A stretch of 64,000 bases of DNA from Hominisplanchenecus faecis. GTDB lineage: Bacteria > Bacillota > Clostridia > Lachnospirales > Lachnospiraceae. The stretch covers positions 1 through 64,000 of the forward strand of contig NZ_JAJEQE010000009.1 of the NCBI RefSeq assembly GCF_020687205.1. Reading direction: 5' to 3'. The first letter of the stretch is position 1; each line of letters opens with the position of its first letter. A model generated the notes under the pieces. That model was not told the origin of the DNA and searched no databases. It saw only the letters and a program-made list of their open reading frames with translations. The translations under genes and the position numbers were made by a program. Positions 53,044 through 63,581 of this stretch are shown piece by piece.

Positions 53044-55584
53044 TTGGAAGACAATATTTTTGATAAGATACATGACGTGGATTTGAAAAAGACCATGGAA
53101 GAATCTTATATCGATTATGCAATGAGCGTTATTGCAGCACGTGCATTGCCGGATGTAAGAGACGGTCTGAAGCCGGTGCAGCGAAGAGTTTTGTATTCCA
53201 TGATCGAACTGAATAACGGACCTGACAAGCCGCACCGTAAATGTGCACGTATTGTCGGTGATACCATGGGTAAATATCATCCACATGGAGACAGCTCCAT
53301 CTACGGAGCACTGGTAAATATGGCTCAGGACTGGTCAACCAGATATCCGCTGGTAGACGGCCACGGAAACTTTGGTTCTGTCGATGGCGACGGAGCTGCT
53401 GCCATGCGATATACTGAGGCACGTCTGAGCAAAATTTCCATGAAAATGCTTGCAGATATCGATAAAAATACGGTAGATTTTTCACCAAACTTCGATGAAA
53501 CGGAGAAAGAGCCAGATGTACTTCCGGCAAGATTTCCGAATCTTCTGGTAAATGGTACGACCGGTATCGCCGTAGGTATGGCAACGAATATTCCGCCGCA
53601 TAATCTGCGTGAAGTTGTAAAAGCCGTTGTGAAGATCATCGACAACCGCATTGAAGAAGGCAGGGAGACGGAGATCGAAGAAATCCTGGATATCGTAAAA
53701 GGTCCGGATTTCCCGACCGGTGCAATGATCCTCGGAACAAGAGGAATCCAGGAAGCTTACCGCACAGGACGCGGCAAGATCCGTGTGCGTGCCGTAACAG
53801 AAATCGAATCCATGCCAAACGGCAAGAGCCGTATTTTGGTATCGGAGCTGCCGTATATGGTAAACAAGGCCAGACTGATCGAAAAAATGGCAGAACTGGT
53901 ACGTGATAAAAAGATTGACGGAATCACAGCGATCACAGATGAATCAAGCCGTGAAGGTATGCGTATCAACATTGAGCTTCGAAGAGATGTCAACGCAAAT
54001 GTCGTACTGAATCAGCTTTTCAAACATACACAGCTCCAGGATACCTTTGGTGTGATTATGCTCGCACTGGTAAACAAAGAGCCGAAAGTTCTGAATCTTC
54101 TGGAGATGCTCCAGCATTATCTGAGACATCAGGAAGATGTTGTTACAAGACGTACACAGTACGAACTCAACAAAGCAGAAGAACGTGCACATATCTTAAA
54201 AGGTCTGCTGATCGCACTGGATCATATTGATGAAGTCATCAGCATTATCCGTGCATCCAGAACAGCAGCACTTGCAAAAGAAGCATTGATGACACGTTTT
54301 GAACTTTCCGATGCACAGGCACAGGCGATCGTAGATATGCGTCTGCGTGCACTGACCGGTCTGGAAAGAGAGAAGATCGAAGCAGAGTATGAAGCTCTGA
54401 TGGCAAAGATCAAGGAGTTGAGAGCCATTCTGGCAGACGAAAATCTTCTGCTTGGCGTGATCAAAACAGAGATCATGGAAATCGCAGATAAGTATGGTGA
54501 TGAGAGAAGAACTTCCATTGGATTTGATATGTATGATATTTCTACAGAAGATCTGATCCCGCGTGAAAATGTTGTGATCGCCATGACAAAACTTGGTTAT
54601 ATTAAACGTATGAGTGTTGACAATTTCAAGGCTCAGAACCGCGGTGGCAAGGGCATCAAGGGTATGCAGACCATCGAAGACGACTACATCGAAGAACTGC
54701 TGATGATGAATACACATCACTATCTGATGTTCTTTACCAACACCGGAAAAGTATACCGCCTGAAAGGATATGAAATCCCGGAAGCCAGCCGTACGGCAAG
54801 AGGAACGGCGATCGTCAATCTGCTCCAGCTCGCACCGGAAGAAAAGATCACGGCGATGATCCCGGTCAAAGAGTACAAGCAGGGCAAATATCTGTTTATG
54901 GCAACCAGAAAGGGTATCGTGAAAAAGACACCGCTTCTGGATTATGCAAACGTAAGAAAGACAGGACTTGCAGCCATCAGCCTGCGTGAAGATGATGAAC
55001 TGATCGAAGTCAAGCTGACCAACAACAAGAAAGATATTTTCCTGGTAACAAAATACGGTCAGTGTATCCGCTTCCCGGAGACCGATGTCCGCAGCATGGG
55101 ACGTACGGCGATGGGAGTCATCGGCATGCAGCTCAATGACGGCGACGAAGTCATTGGTATGCAGCTCAATACACAGGGAGATCACCTTCTGATCGTATCT
55201 GCAAACGGCATGGGAAAACTGACCTCGATCGATGAGTTCAAGAGCCAGAACCGCGGTGGTAAAGGTGTGAAATGTTATAAGATCATGGAGAAGACAGGAA
55301 ACGTGATCGGTGTGAAGAACCTCCATATGGATGACGAGATCATGATGATCAATACCGAAGGCATTGTCATTCGTATGATGTGCAGCGACATTTCCGTTCT
55401 TGGACGTGTGACATCCGGTGTGAAACTTATGAATCTTTCGGAGAACGTATCTGTGGCAAGTATTGCGAAAGTCCGTGAAACTTCAGCAGACAGCGAAGAT
55501 ATCATTAAAAAAATCGAAGACGAAATGATCGAAGATGAGAAAAACGACGAAGAAATCAAAAACGAAGAGACAACACAGGAGTAA
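53044..55584 (+). CDS. gyrA: DNA gyrase subunit A
   Basis: An 846-residue GyrA that cuts and rejoins DNA. Winged-helix/tower domain with the catalytic Tyr in [11 protein letters not shown]. The quinolone-determining stretch is [17 protein letters not shown]: Ser at E. coli position 83, and Gly at position 87 where E. coli has Asp, which seems normal for this family. The C-terminal pinwheel shows repeated blades, including [13 protein letters not shown] (GyrA box) and a second NRGGKGVK copy, and the tail is acidic. TTG start with GGAGG. Confidence 0.98.
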   Translation: MEDNIFDKIHDVDLKKTMEESYIDYAMSVIAARALPDVRDGLKPVQRRVLYSMIELNNGPDKPHRKCARIVGDTMGKYHPHGDSSIYGALVNMAQDWSTRYPLVDGHGNFGSVDGDGAAAMRYTEARLSKISMKMLADIDKNTVDFSPNFDETEKEPDVLPARFPNLLVNGTTGIAVGMATNIPPHNLREVVKAVVKIIDNRIEEGRETEIEEILDIVKGPDFPTGAMILGTRGIQEAYRTGRGKIRVRAVTEIESMPNGKSRILVSELPYMVNKARLIEKMAELVRDKKIDGITAITDESSREGMRINIELRRDVNANVVLNQLFKHTQLQDTFGVIMLALVNKEPKVLNLLEMLQHYLRHQEDVVTRRTQYELNKAEERAHILKGLLIALDHIDEVISIIRASRTAALAKEALMTRFELSDAQAQAIVDMRLRALTGLEREKIEAEYEALMAKIKELRAILADENLLLGVIKTEIMEIADKYGDERRTSIGFDMYDISTEDLIPRENVVIAMTKLGYIKRMSVDNFKAQNRGGKGIKGMQTIEDDYIEELLMMNTHHYLMFFTNTGKVYRLKGYEIPEASRTARGTAIVNLLQLAPEEKITAMIPVKEYKQGKYLFMATRKGIVKKTPLLDYANVRKTGLAAISLREDDELIEVKLTNNKKDIFLVTKYGQCIRFPETDVRSMGRTAMGVIGMQLNDGDEVIGMQLNTQGDHLLIVSANGMGKLTSIDEFKSQNRGGKGVKCYKIMEKTGNVIGVKNLHMDDEIMMINTEGIVIRMMCSDISVLGRVTSGVKLMNLSENVSVASIAKVRETSADSEDIIKKIEDEMIEDEKNDEEIKNEETTQE

Positions 55585-55602
55585 TCAAACTGGAGGAAGA
55601 CC

Positions 55603-56946
55603 ATGATTTTGCGAAGAATGCTTGCAATCTGGATTTCAAAAGCAACATGTGTAGTATGTAAACTTGCCGGCAAACAGGGGGTAACCCTGGCCGGCAAAAT
55701 TGCACTTAAAATAGATCCGAAAATCCTGATGGAACTTTCCGGGCAGGTGCGTAAAAAGATTTTTATCACCTGCGGAACAAACGGAAAGACGACAACCAAT
55801 AATCTGCTCTGCTCGGCAATCGAGGCAGAAGGTGAGAAAGTGATCTGCAACCACACCGGTTCCAATATGCTCAACGGTGTCGTATCGGCATTCGTGCTGG
55901 CAGCAAAATGGAACGGAAAACTGGATGCGGATTATGCGTGTATTGAGATTGATGAGGCATCAACAGTAAGAGTTCTGCCGTATTTTAAACCGGACTATAT
56001 GATTTTGACCAATCTTTTCCGTGATCAGCTCGACCGTTACGGGGAGATTGATATTACGATGGAACTGCTCAAAAAAGCCATGCATATGGCTCCTGATATG
56101 ACACTTGTCGTAAATGGCGATGATGCACTTTCGGCATTTCTTGCAAAAGATTCCGGTAACAAATATGTTACGTTTGGTATCGGAAAGCAGTGTCAGCAGG
56201 AAAAAGAAAATGCAAGAGAGATCCGGGAAGGGCAGTTCTGCAAATGCTGCGGAGAAAAGCTGAATTACCATTTTTACCATTACAGTCAGCTTGGGGATTA
56301 TGAGTGTCCGAACTGCGGATTTAAAAGACCGAAGCTCGATTTTGATGCTGAAAACGTAAAAAGCGGTGGAAAACTTTCCTTCGATGTGGATAACAGAGAA
56401 ATAAAAGCCAACTACCGTGGATTCTACAACGTTTATAATATTCTGGCAGCCTATGCAGCAGCTCGCACAGCCGGTCTGGAATTAAAGAATTACAACAAAG
56501 TGCTGGCAGACTACAATCCGCAGAACGGACGTATGGAGCATTTTCATATCAAAAATACCGATGTTCTGCTGAACCTTGCAAAGAATCCGGCTGGATTTAA
56601 CCAGAATATTTCCGCAGTGCAGGAAGATGACAAACCGAAAGATATCATCGTGCTGATCAACGATAAAGATCAGGATGGTACGGATATTTCCTGGCTCTGG
56701 GATGTGGATTTTGACCGTTTTCAGGATATGAATGCAGCGTCGATCACGGTCAGCGGAATCCGATGCCAGGATATGCGTCTGCGTCTGAAATATGTTGATA
56801 TTCCATCCAGGCTGGAACCGGATGTAGAAAAGGCGATCCGCAGCCGCATTGCAGACGGAACCGGAAATCTGTACGTGCTGGTAAATTATACGGCACTTTA
56901 TGACACTCACAATATCCTGAAAAAATTAGAGCAGGAAAAAGCGTAG
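55603..56946 (+). CDS. murT: Lipid II isoglutaminyl synthase subunit MurT
   Basis: A 447-residue Mur-ligase-like subunit that with GatD amidates the D-Glu of lipid II stem peptides. Mur ligase P loop FITCGTNGKTTTNNLLCSAIE (about residue 48) and a central Cys4 zinc-ribbon (CKCCGEKLNYHF and CPNCGFKRP). C-terminal MurT domain (DUF1727-like) carries NLAKNPAGFNQ. It starts 18 bases after gyrA with GGAGGA; gatD follows 15 bases after the stop. Amidation matters for cross-linking and resistance to lysozyme and some antibiotics. Confidence 0.93.
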   Translation: MILRRMLAIWISKATCVVCKLAGKQGVTLAGKIALKIDPKILMELSGQVRKKIFITCGTNGKTTTNNLLCSAIEAEGEKVICNHTGSNMLNGVVSAFVLAAKWNGKLDADYACIEIDEASTVRVLPYFKPDYMILTNLFRDQLDRYGEIDITMELLKKAMHMAPDMTLVVNGDDALSAFLAKDSGNKYVTFGIGKQCQQEKENAREIREGQFCKCCGEKLNYHFYHYSQLGDYECPNCGFKRPKLDFDAENVKSGGKLSFDVDNREIKANYRGFYNVYNILAAYAAARTAGLELKNYNKVLADYNPQNGRMEHFHIKNTDVLLNLAKNPAGFNQNISAVQEDDKPKDIIVLINDKDQDGTDISWLWDVDFDRFQDMNAASITVSGIRCQDMRLRLKYVDIPSRLEPDVEKAIRSRIADGTGNLYVLVNYTALYDTHNILKKLEQEKA

Positions 56947-56961
56947 GAGGCGGCAGAAGCT

Positions 56962-57681
56962 ATGAAAATTACAATCGGACATCTTTATCCGGATCTGTTG
57001 AACCTCTACGGAGACCGGGGAAATATCCAGTGCATGATGAAACGCTGCCAGTGGAGAGGCATTGAAGCAGAAACGCTGGAATTTAAACTGGAAGATGAAG
57101 TAGATTTTTCCAAACTAGATATTGTGCTGCTCGGAGGCGGTTCTGACCGTGAGCAGATGATCGTCTGCAAAAGACTGCAGCAGATCCAGAAAAACTTTAA
57201 AGATTATGTGGAAGACGGCGGTGTTGTGATCGCTGTCTGCGGTGGTTATCAGTTGCTTGGAGATTACTATCAGACGGACGAAGGCCGCATGGAAGGACTG
57301 CATCTGGTCAAACTCCATACGGAGCAGAAACCGGGAAGACTGATCAGCAATATCGTGCTGAAAAGCGATCTTTTTGATATGCCGGTCGTTGGATTTGAAA
57401 ATCACGGCGGACGTACCGATATCGGTGATAACCAGCCGTTTGGCAAAGTCCTGTATGGTTCCGGAAACGACGGTGAATCTGGCTATGAAGGTATTGTATA
57501 CAAGCATGTGATCGGCACCTATCTGCACGGACCACTGCTGCCGAAAAATCCACAGGTCTGTGACTGGCTGATAGAGAAAGCACTGGAGCGAAAATACGGA
57601 AAAGACATTGAGCTTCAGCCACTGGATGATCAGGAAGAAAAAGAAGCAAACGCTTATATAGTAAACAGATTTGTAAAATAG
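56962..57681 (+). CDS. gatD: Lipid II isoglutaminyl synthase subunit GatD
   Basis: A 239-residue class I glutamine amidotransferase that supplies ammonia to MurT. The nucleophile Cys is in VIAVCGGYQLLGDYY and the catalytic His is in GTYLHGPLLPKNP. The N-terminus ITIGHLYPDLLNLYGDRGNIQCM is typical. AGGAGG lies before the ATG. It forms the murT-gatD operon, closed by a terminator. Confidence 0.93.
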   Translation: MKITIGHLYPDLLNLYGDRGNIQCMMKRCQWRGIEAETLEFKLEDEVDFSKLDIVLLGGGSDREQMIVCKRLQQIQKNFKDYVEDGGVVIAVCGGYQLLGDYYQTDEGRMEGLHLVKLHTEQKPGRLISNIVLKSDLFDMPVVGFENHGGRTDIGDNQPFGKVLYGSGNDGESGYEGIVYKHVIGTYLHGPLLPKNPQVCDWLIEKALERKYGKDIELQPLDDQEEKEANAYIVNRFVK

Positions 57682-57780
57682 AGTATCAAAAAATAACGCA
57701 CAAAAGAATAAATTTTATGATTTTCTGACACAAAGCAGGAAATTACAGGACAAAATAGATAGAAAAAAAGAATCTCTGAA

Positions 57781-57832
57781 AGCTGATTATTGGAAGGATA
57801 GATAAAAAATCTTCCGGTAATCAGCTTTTTTT
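57781..57832 (+). terminator. Terminator of the murT-gatD operon
   Basis: AGCTGATTATTGGAAG (57781-57796) pairs with CTTCCGGTAATCAGCT (57811-57826) with one wobble or mismatch, followed by six T. Confidence 0.88.
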
Positions 57833-57919
57833 AGTAAATAGTAATTGAAAAAAGAAATTGAAAATGTTAAGATAAAGCAGATACATAAACATGTTTTTTT
57901 ATAAAACAGGAGGGTTTTT

Positions 57920-60900
57920 ATGAAGTGGAAACAGTATTTAGCTATTATGACAGCAGCTGCAATGGTTATTTCCGGACCGGCAGTACCGATGAGTCAGGTA
58001 TTCGCAGCAGATGCTCAGATGGTAACAGATGCAGATTTAAATGACACGACGGTGGCAGAGCCTGCAGCATGGGGAGCAACACCGAATGATGAACAGCTTT
58101 GGTACATGAAACAGGGGACAGCAGCATTCTGTCATTTCGGACCGAATACATTTAATAACGTTGAGTGGGGCGAAAAGTATGGAGAGACTGCTCCGGTAAA
58201 TCTTTTTACTCTGACGAAAGATTTTGATGCAGAATCTCTTGTAAAAGCGGTAAAAGAAGCTGGATTCAGCCGTCTGATCCTCACAGCAAAACACCATGAT
58301 GGATTTTGTCTGTGGTCAAGTGAGTATACGGATTATGATATAGCAAGTACAAACTATAAAAACGGCAAAGGAGATATTCTGGAAGAAATCTCAGATGCAT
58401 GTACCAAGTATAATCTGGATATGGGCTGTTATCTTTCACCATGGGATATCTATGAAGATAAATATGGATGTTTCGGCGATAACAACAATAAGAAAAACAA
58501 CCATAATAAAGGAAGTGAGAAAGGAACTTTCACGGATTACAATAAACTGTATGTAGCATGGATCAATGAAATCTGTCAGGCAAAAAAAGCAGATGGAAGC
58601 TATAAATATGGCAATAATAATCCAAAACGCCGTTCTGACCGTTTTGTAGAATGGTGGATGGATGGAGCACAGGGAAGTGCAAGTAATAGACAGACATACG
58701 ACTGGAAAGCAATCCTGGGTGCTATCAGAGAGAATAATCCGCACTGTCAGGTATTTGGAACAGGTAAAGCGGTAAATGGTAAGAACGGTGCTGAAGATAA
58801 AGCACTGGCAGGAACGGGTGGTATCCACTGGATTGGAAACGAATCAGGCTGGGCATCTAATGAAACATGGGCAAAGATCAATATTGGTGAAGACTATGAG
58901 GAATTACCAAAATCCGATGGAGCTTATATTGGTGTGAGCGAAGGTGTACAGTGGTCTGTACCGGAAGTTGACACGAAAATGTTGGCAGGATGGTTCTGGA
59001 GAGATTCAGCAGGAGACAGTACGACAAAATCAGAAAAAGATCTTGCAGATATTTATTTCCGTACCGTGGGACGAGGTGCAACTTTACTTATGAATCTGTC
59101 TCCAAATAAAGAGGGTAAGGTAGGAGAAACACAGTTAAACCGTTTTAAAGAGTTTGGAAGCAACATTCAGGAAACCTTTGATGAGGACTTTACCAAAGAA
59201 GAAGGTGTAACAGCAAGTGCAACTTCTGTATGGGGAAATTCCAAAGAATTTTCGGCAAGTAAAGTAATTGATACGATTCCGGAAGGTCAGACATATGATG
59301 AAACATACTGGGCACCGGAAGATGGTAAGACAACAGGAAGTCTGGAGATTAATCTGAATGGTATTAAGAAATTCGATGTTGTTTCTATCGAGGAATATAT
59401 CCAGAAAGGACAGACGATTTCTTCTTTCACAGTAGAATATAAAGACGTAACAGGAAGATGGCATGATTTCGGAAAAGGAGCTACGATTTCTGCAAAGCGT
59501 CTGTGCCGCAGTGAAGCAGTAGAAGGAACCGCAGTACGTATCAATATCACAGGGGCAAAAGCAACACCGAAGATCTGTAATGTAGGCGTATACAAAGCAG
59601 CAAAAGGATTCGAAGTAGAGTCATCAGGAAGTACGGTACTTCCGACTAACCTGAAAAAGATAGGAATCAGTAAGGCAACAAGAGAAGGTAACTGGACATT
59701 CGAAGCAGATGAAGATGGTGTAGCACAGGGTTCTGCATGGGGAAATGCAGGTGTAACAGCCAGCTTTAAATTTACAGGAACAAAAGCATGGGTTATTGGA
59801 ACAGCTGATCCAAATCATGGAAACATGGACGTTTACATTGATGGAACAAAAGTTGATACGGTAAGTACAAAACAGGCTTCAAGAAAAATGGGAGCCCTGC
59901 TGTATACGACGAAAGAACTTGCATATGGAGAGCATACCATCAAACTTGTGGGAACTTCACAGGCACTTGGTATCAGTAAGATCTGGTATGCAGATGGTTC
60001 CGGTATCTTCAGTATGAAACAAAAAGAATGTGATCTGCTGTATGGCGGAACATATGATGTTGAAATTACACGTACTGCAGGTTCACATGGAAAAGTTACT
60101 GTTGGATATTCAACACAGTCAGCAGGGGCAGAACAAGGAGTAAACTATATCAACCTGACAGGAACCGTAACGTTTGAAGATGGAGAAACATCAAAGACAA
60201 TTACTCTGACAGGACTGGAGAATGACAGAAGTGCTGATGGAAAAGACTTTTATTTCACATTGATGCAGGCAGAAAATTCAGAAGCATCTTTCGATACAGA
60301 CAGTTATACACATGTAACATTGTATCATCCAAATGTAGATAAAATAATGGAAAGAGCAGAAGAAATCAATCTTGCAGACTATGAAGCAACAAGTGCAAAT
60401 GCATTCCAGAGTGCAGTTTCCACATTGAAGGATCTGTTATTCGATGAAAAGGCAACGGATGAACAGAAGAAAACTGCCCTGAATACACTTGTAAAAGCTA
60501 AGAATGAACTTGTTTCAACAGGCAGCACAGGAATGGTTCTTCCAACAGCAGGAGAAGAAACAGAAGTAGAGGCAGAGGACTTTACACTGAAGCCGTTAAA
60601 TGGAGATTCTACCAACCATGTACATGTAGTGGAACGATCTGAAGCAAGTGGCGGAAAAGTGGTCGACTGGTTTATGAATGGAGATACTATTTCCATGAAC
60701 TTCTATGCTCCGGCAGCAGGACAGTATAAAGTGAAGGCTACTTATCAGAGTGGACGTACAGAGGCAGGCGGAAATCCAAATGTATTTTCATGGAAGGGTA
60801 CTAATGTAGAGAGTGGAAGTCTGGATGTATATGGAGAAGCCGGTGCAACACAGGTACATACTGCAGAATTTACCATTAATGTAACAAAAAAAGGTCATGG

Positions 60901-61942
60901 CACTTTAGTTTTTGAAGGAACAGAAAAAGAAGGACCAAGAATTGATAAATTCGTATTCTCAAAAGAAAGTAAAGAAGCAACAGGCATTCAGATCAATAAA
61001 CAGAAAATGAGCCTGAGCAAAAAAGATCAGACAGAAAGAATCTACGTAAAAGTAAATCCGGAGGATAGTGCAAACCAGAATGTAACATTTACGACTTCGG
61101 ATAGCAAAGTAGCTACAGTAGATGAAAAAGGAAATGTAAAGGCAGTTGCAAACGGAACCGCTGTGATTACAGTAACCACTAAAGATGGAAAGCACAGTGC
61201 TTCCTGTGAGGTTACGGTATTTATCGAACAGCAGGTTATTGATGAACTGATTACAAAAATCAATGATGAACTTACTGCTTTAAAAGACAAGAAGGAAAGT
61301 GATTATACACCAGAATCTTGGAAAGAGTATAAGAAAGCTCTGGAAGCAGCTACAAACGCAGCAAAAGATGAAAAGGCAACGAAAGCAGACTTAGAGAAGG
61401 CACTTGCAGATCTGCAGGCAGCAGCAGCAAAACTTCAGAAAAAAGCACCTGAGTCAGAAACACCGTCAACGGATAAAAAGCCGGAAACTCCTTCAACCGA
61501 TTCCAAGAATCCAACTGTTGGAACAGAAGCAAAAGTAGGAAAAGGTATCTATCGTGTAACAAACGCAAAGAAAAAGACAGTAGTTCTGGTAAAACCGCGT
61601 AAAGCCAACAATACAAGCTTTAACGTACCAAAGAGTGTGAAACTGGCAGACGGAAGATATAAAGTAGTTGGAATTGCTAAAAATGCATTTAAGAACAACA
61701 GAAAACTGAAGAAAGTTGTCATCGGAAGTCAGGTAACAAAGATCGGTGCAAATGCATTCAGCGGAGCTAAAAATCTGAAGACTATTACAATCAAATCCAA
61801 ATCTCTGAAGAGCGTTGGAAAGAATGCATTCAAGGGAATCCATAAGAACTGCAAGATTAAAGTTCCAGCTAAGAAATTAAATAGCTACAAGAAACTTCTG
61901 AGTAAAAAAGGTCAGAAAGCAAGCGTAAAAATTACAAAATAA
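57920..61942 (+). CDS. Secreted multi-domain GH29 alpha-L-fucosidase
   Basis: A 1340-residue secreted enzyme releasing alpha-L-fucose, probably from mucin or milk-type glycans. Signal peptide at 1-30 (cleavage near VFA-AD). GH29 catalytic domain about 45-420 with LTAKHHDGFCLW and nucleophile Asp248 in WWMDGAQG. A galactose-binding (CBM32/F5-8) domain about 425-570 and a second beta-sandwich about 575-710 follow. Then come a Calx-beta-like domain (about 715-800), a FIVAR helix bundle (about 805-870), and a CBM35/malectin-like domain (about 880-1015). Big2 (about 1017-1100), a second FIVAR, a Pro/Thr linker and BspA-like leucine-rich repeats (about 1205-1340) complete it. No LPxTG, so retention may rely on the LRR region. 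Domain limits are by eye. AGGAGG precedes the ATG. Confidence 0.9.
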   Translation: MKWKQYLAIMTAAAMVISGPAVPMSQVFAADAQMVTDADLNDTTVAEPAAWGATPNDEQLWYMKQGTAAFCHFGPNTFNNVEWGEKYGETAPVNLFTLTKDFDAESLVKAVKEAGFSRLILTAKHHDGFCLWSSEYTDYDIASTNYKNGKGDILEEISDACTKYNLDMGCYLSPWDIYEDKYGCFGDNNNKKNNHNKGSEKGTFTDYNKLYVAWINEICQAKKADGSYKYGNNNPKRRSDRFVEWWMDGAQGSASNRQTYDWKAILGAIRENNPHCQVFGTGKAVNGKNGAEDKALAGTGGIHWIGNESGWASNETWAKINIGEDYEELPKSDGAYIGVSEGVQWSVPEVDTKMLAGWFWRDSAGDSTTKSEKDLADIYFRTVGRGATLLMNLSPNKEGKVGETQLNRFKEFGSNIQETFDEDFTKEEGVTASATSVWGNSKEFSASKVIDTIPEGQTYDETYWAPEDGKTTGSLEINLNGIKKFDVVSIEEYIQKGQTISSFTVEYKDVTGRWHDFGKGATISAKRLCRSEAVEGTAVRINITGAKATPKICNVGVYKAAKGFEVESSGSTVLPTNLKKIGISKATREGNWTFEADEDGVAQGSAWGNAGVTASFKFTGTKAWVIGTADPNHGNMDVYIDGTKVDTVSTKQASRKMGALLYTTKELAYGEHTIKLVGTSQALGISKIWYADGSGIFSMKQKECDLLYGGTYDVEITRTAGSHGKVTVGYSTQSAGAEQGVNYINLTGTVTFEDGETSKTITLTGLENDRSADGKDFYFTLMQAENSEASFDTDSYTHVTLYHPNVDKIMERAEEINLADYEATSANAFQSAVSTLKDLLFDEKATDEQKKTALNTLVKAKNELVSTGSTGMVLPTAGEETEVEAEDFTLKPLNGDSTNHVHVVERSEASGGKVVDWFMNGDTISMNFYAPAAGQYKVKATYQSGRTEAGGNPNVFSWKGTNVESGSLDVYGEAGATQVHTAEFTINVTKKGHGTLVFEGTEKEGPRIDKFVFSKESKEATGIQINKQKMSLSKKDQTERIYVKVNPEDSANQNVTFTTSDSKVATVDEKGNVKAVANGTAVITVTTKDGKHSASCEVTVFIEQQVIDELITKINDELTALKDKKESDYTPESWKEYKKALEAATNAAKDEKATKADLEKALADLQAAAAKLQKKAPESETPSTDKKPETPSTDSKNPTVGTEAKVGKGIYRVTNAKKKTVVLVKPRKANNTSFNVPKSVKLADGRYKVVGIAKNAFKNNRKLKKVVIGSQVTKIGANAFSGAKNLKTITIKSKSLKSVGKNAFKGIHKNCKIKVPAKKLNSYKKLLSKKGQKASVKITK

Positions 61943-61985
61943 ACCAGAGTCGAGAGTATCAATTCTGAAATAAAAGAGTAGTCTA

Positions 61986-62031
61986 AAAGAGTTGCCACAA
62001 AGGTGAAAAAACACCGGAGTGGCAGCTCTTT
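61986..62031. terminator. Bidirectional terminator between fucosidase and rpn genes
   Basis: AAAGAGTTGCCAC (61986-61998) pairs with GTGGCAGCTCTTT (62019-62031), with one wobble or mismatch and a loop containing GGTG...CACC. T or A runs flank both sides, serving the two convergent genes. Confidence 0.82.
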
Positions 62032-62049
62032 TAATATATGAGATAAAAA

Positions 62050-62952
62050 TTATACATTCAGTGTTTCTGGAAGTTCGGCGATTTCACGTGCTTCTTTTTC
62101 TGAAAATCCCTTTTCGATAAGGTGTTTATATACGCGAACTTTTTCAGCGTGGATACCGGCAGTTTTACCGAGTTCAATTCCCTGCTTAATTCCCTGCTTA
62201 ATTCCTTCTCCAATACCTTGCTTCAAGCCTTTTTCAATGCCCATTTTTTCAAGTCTTTCTGCTACGTCACACATACTTCGAACCCCTTTCTTTTCCTGAA
62301 ATATTGTCAGATAACGTTCATCACCGGTCATGACCTGAAGAAGTTTCAGTACTTCATCTATATGACGAATTTCTGTTGGATCATCCGGGATATAGTTTTT
62401 ATTTTTTCTTTTCTGAACGAAGAAATTTGCTACGACTTTAAAATCACTGTGGAAACGGTCAATCTCTGCTTCTGAGAGCCATGCAATTTCAAATATTTTC
62501 ATTTCATAATCATTAATATAATTTTCCAGTTCTTTTGGAATTTTCATCAATCCTTTGATGTTCTTTTGGCTATACCAGTGATGTTTTGTGCCAAAGTATA
62601 AGACAATCGTCATAACCGGAAGAATTTCTTTACGTTCTTTTAATAACTGACTGCGATATGAAGCACCATCATAACCTATAATACGGAATGGCATATTTTT
62701 TTCTACAATGCTTTGATTTTCAATTCCACAGATTGCAAGCTCTACTTTTTTGTCTTTCCAGTATTTTGCAACATCCCTCTCCAGTTCATGAATTTTTCCA
62801 TCCTCTGATTTATATTGAGAATGAACCTGAGTATTTTCCAGAGACTCCGGCAAAATTCGCTGTTCCCCGTTAAAAATCAGTCCGTTTATAATGTCTGCAA
62901 ATACATCGTTATAATCTTCCAGTAGTTTTTCTGTAATATCTTTTTGTCCCAT
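62050..62952 (-). CDS. Rpn-family recombination-promoting nuclease/putative transposase
   Basis: A 300-residue PD-(D/E)XK-fold protein of the Rpn/PDDEXK transposase-like family. The N-terminal catalytic part has LEDYNDVFADIINGLIF and ELERDVAKYWKDKKVELAICGIENQS (Asp and Glu-x-Gln-like core), then GYDGASYRSQLL and MTIVLYFGTKHHWY. The C-terminus has tandem KQGI repeats (LKQGIGEGIKQGIKQGIELGK), typical of the family. ATG at 62952 follows AAAGGAG. Rpn proteins are DNases promoting recombination; several relatives have been implicated in phage defence, which is unproven here. Confidence 0.82.
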   Translation of the reverse strand: MGQKDITEKLLEDYNDVFADIINGLIFNGEQRILPESLENTQVHSQYKSEDGKIHELERDVAKYWKDKKVELAICGIENQSIVEKNMPFRIIGYDGASYRSQLLKERKEILPVMTIVLYFGTKHHWYSQKNIKGLMKIPKELENYINDYEMKIFEIAWLSEAEIDRFHSDFKVVANFFVQKRKNKNYIPDDPTEIRHIDEVLKLLQVMTGDERYLTIFQEKKGVRSMCDVAERLEKMGIEKGLKQGIGEGIKQGIKQGIELGKTAGIHAEKVRVYKHLIEKGFSEKEAREIAELPETLNV

Positions 62953-63000
62953 AGGCTGCTCCTTTTCTTTTGTTAAGTGATAAGTGAGTTCATCTGACAC

Positions 63001-63350
63001 AGAACAACCTGAATATAAAAATTTTTCTTATGAGACAGATAAAAATACAGTTTCTTCAAGCCGCCTGTGCAGGTATTTGATTTTGTTGGATTTTCCTGCC
63101 GAACGGCAATGAAAGTCAGATTAAAAAATGAAATAAAGATTGTTTGTGCTTATTATAAATGAATAAGTGATGCTTGTCAATCTTTTTGAATACTTTTGGA
63201 AGAAAATTGGAAATATCAAAAAGAGCAGAAAAAACTTTTCAAAAATGAAAAGGATAATGGAGTAAAAATAATTTATAAACTGTGAGCTTTAAAAAGCAAA
63301 AAAAGTAAGGTATAATACAAAAGAAATATAATAAAATCGGAGGAGAAAAA
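63001..63350. other. AT-rich intergenic region between divergent genes
   Basis: No gene is visible in this 350-base stretch. It holds the divergent promoters of the rpn gene and the gene at 63351; a TATAAT hexamer at 63311-63316 fits the -10 of the latter. The middle is AT-rich without repeats that I can define. Confidence 0.5.
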
Positions 63351-63581
63351 GTGAAAAAGTTTACTTATCAGGCAACGCAAAAATTGTATGCACTTATAGT
63401 TGGAATAATATTTTTGTTGATATTATTTGGACAATGGTGCAGCTTTAAATTAAAAAAAGGATTTTTGATTCCAAATATTGTAATTTTAGGGGGAATTATT
63501 TTAGCTGGAGCATTCGTATATTACTGGCGATATAAAAAAATGGAAAGCAGAAGGCAGAGAGGATACGGAAGTATGATTTAA
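63351..63581 (+). CDS. Small two-segment membrane protein
   Basis: A 76-residue membrane protein with two hydrophobic segments (about residues 13-30, YALIVGIIFLLILFGQW, and 40-60, LIPNIVILGGIILAGAFVYYW) and a basic tail (YKKMESRRQRGYG). GTG start with CGGAGGA 6 bases upstream and a TATAAT box 35 bases upstream. Family not recognised. The next frame begins at its stop codon, so it is probably the first gene of an operon with the glycosyltransferase-like gene. Confidence 0.7.
   Translation: MKKFTYQATQKLYALIVGIIFLLILFGQWCSFKLKKGFLIPNIVILGGIILAGAFVYYWRYKKMESRRQRGYGSMI

Noticed and set aside
53281-53340. Quinolone-resistance mutation in GyrA (Gly at the position of E. coli Asp87)
   Set aside because: The key Ser at position 83 is intact, and Gly at 87 appears to be the usual residue in this family, so it is not evidence of acquired resistance.
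54196-55326. Minus-strand 376-codon frame opposite gyrA
   Set aside because: Cys/His/Phe-rich shadow of gyrA codons with no ribosome site.
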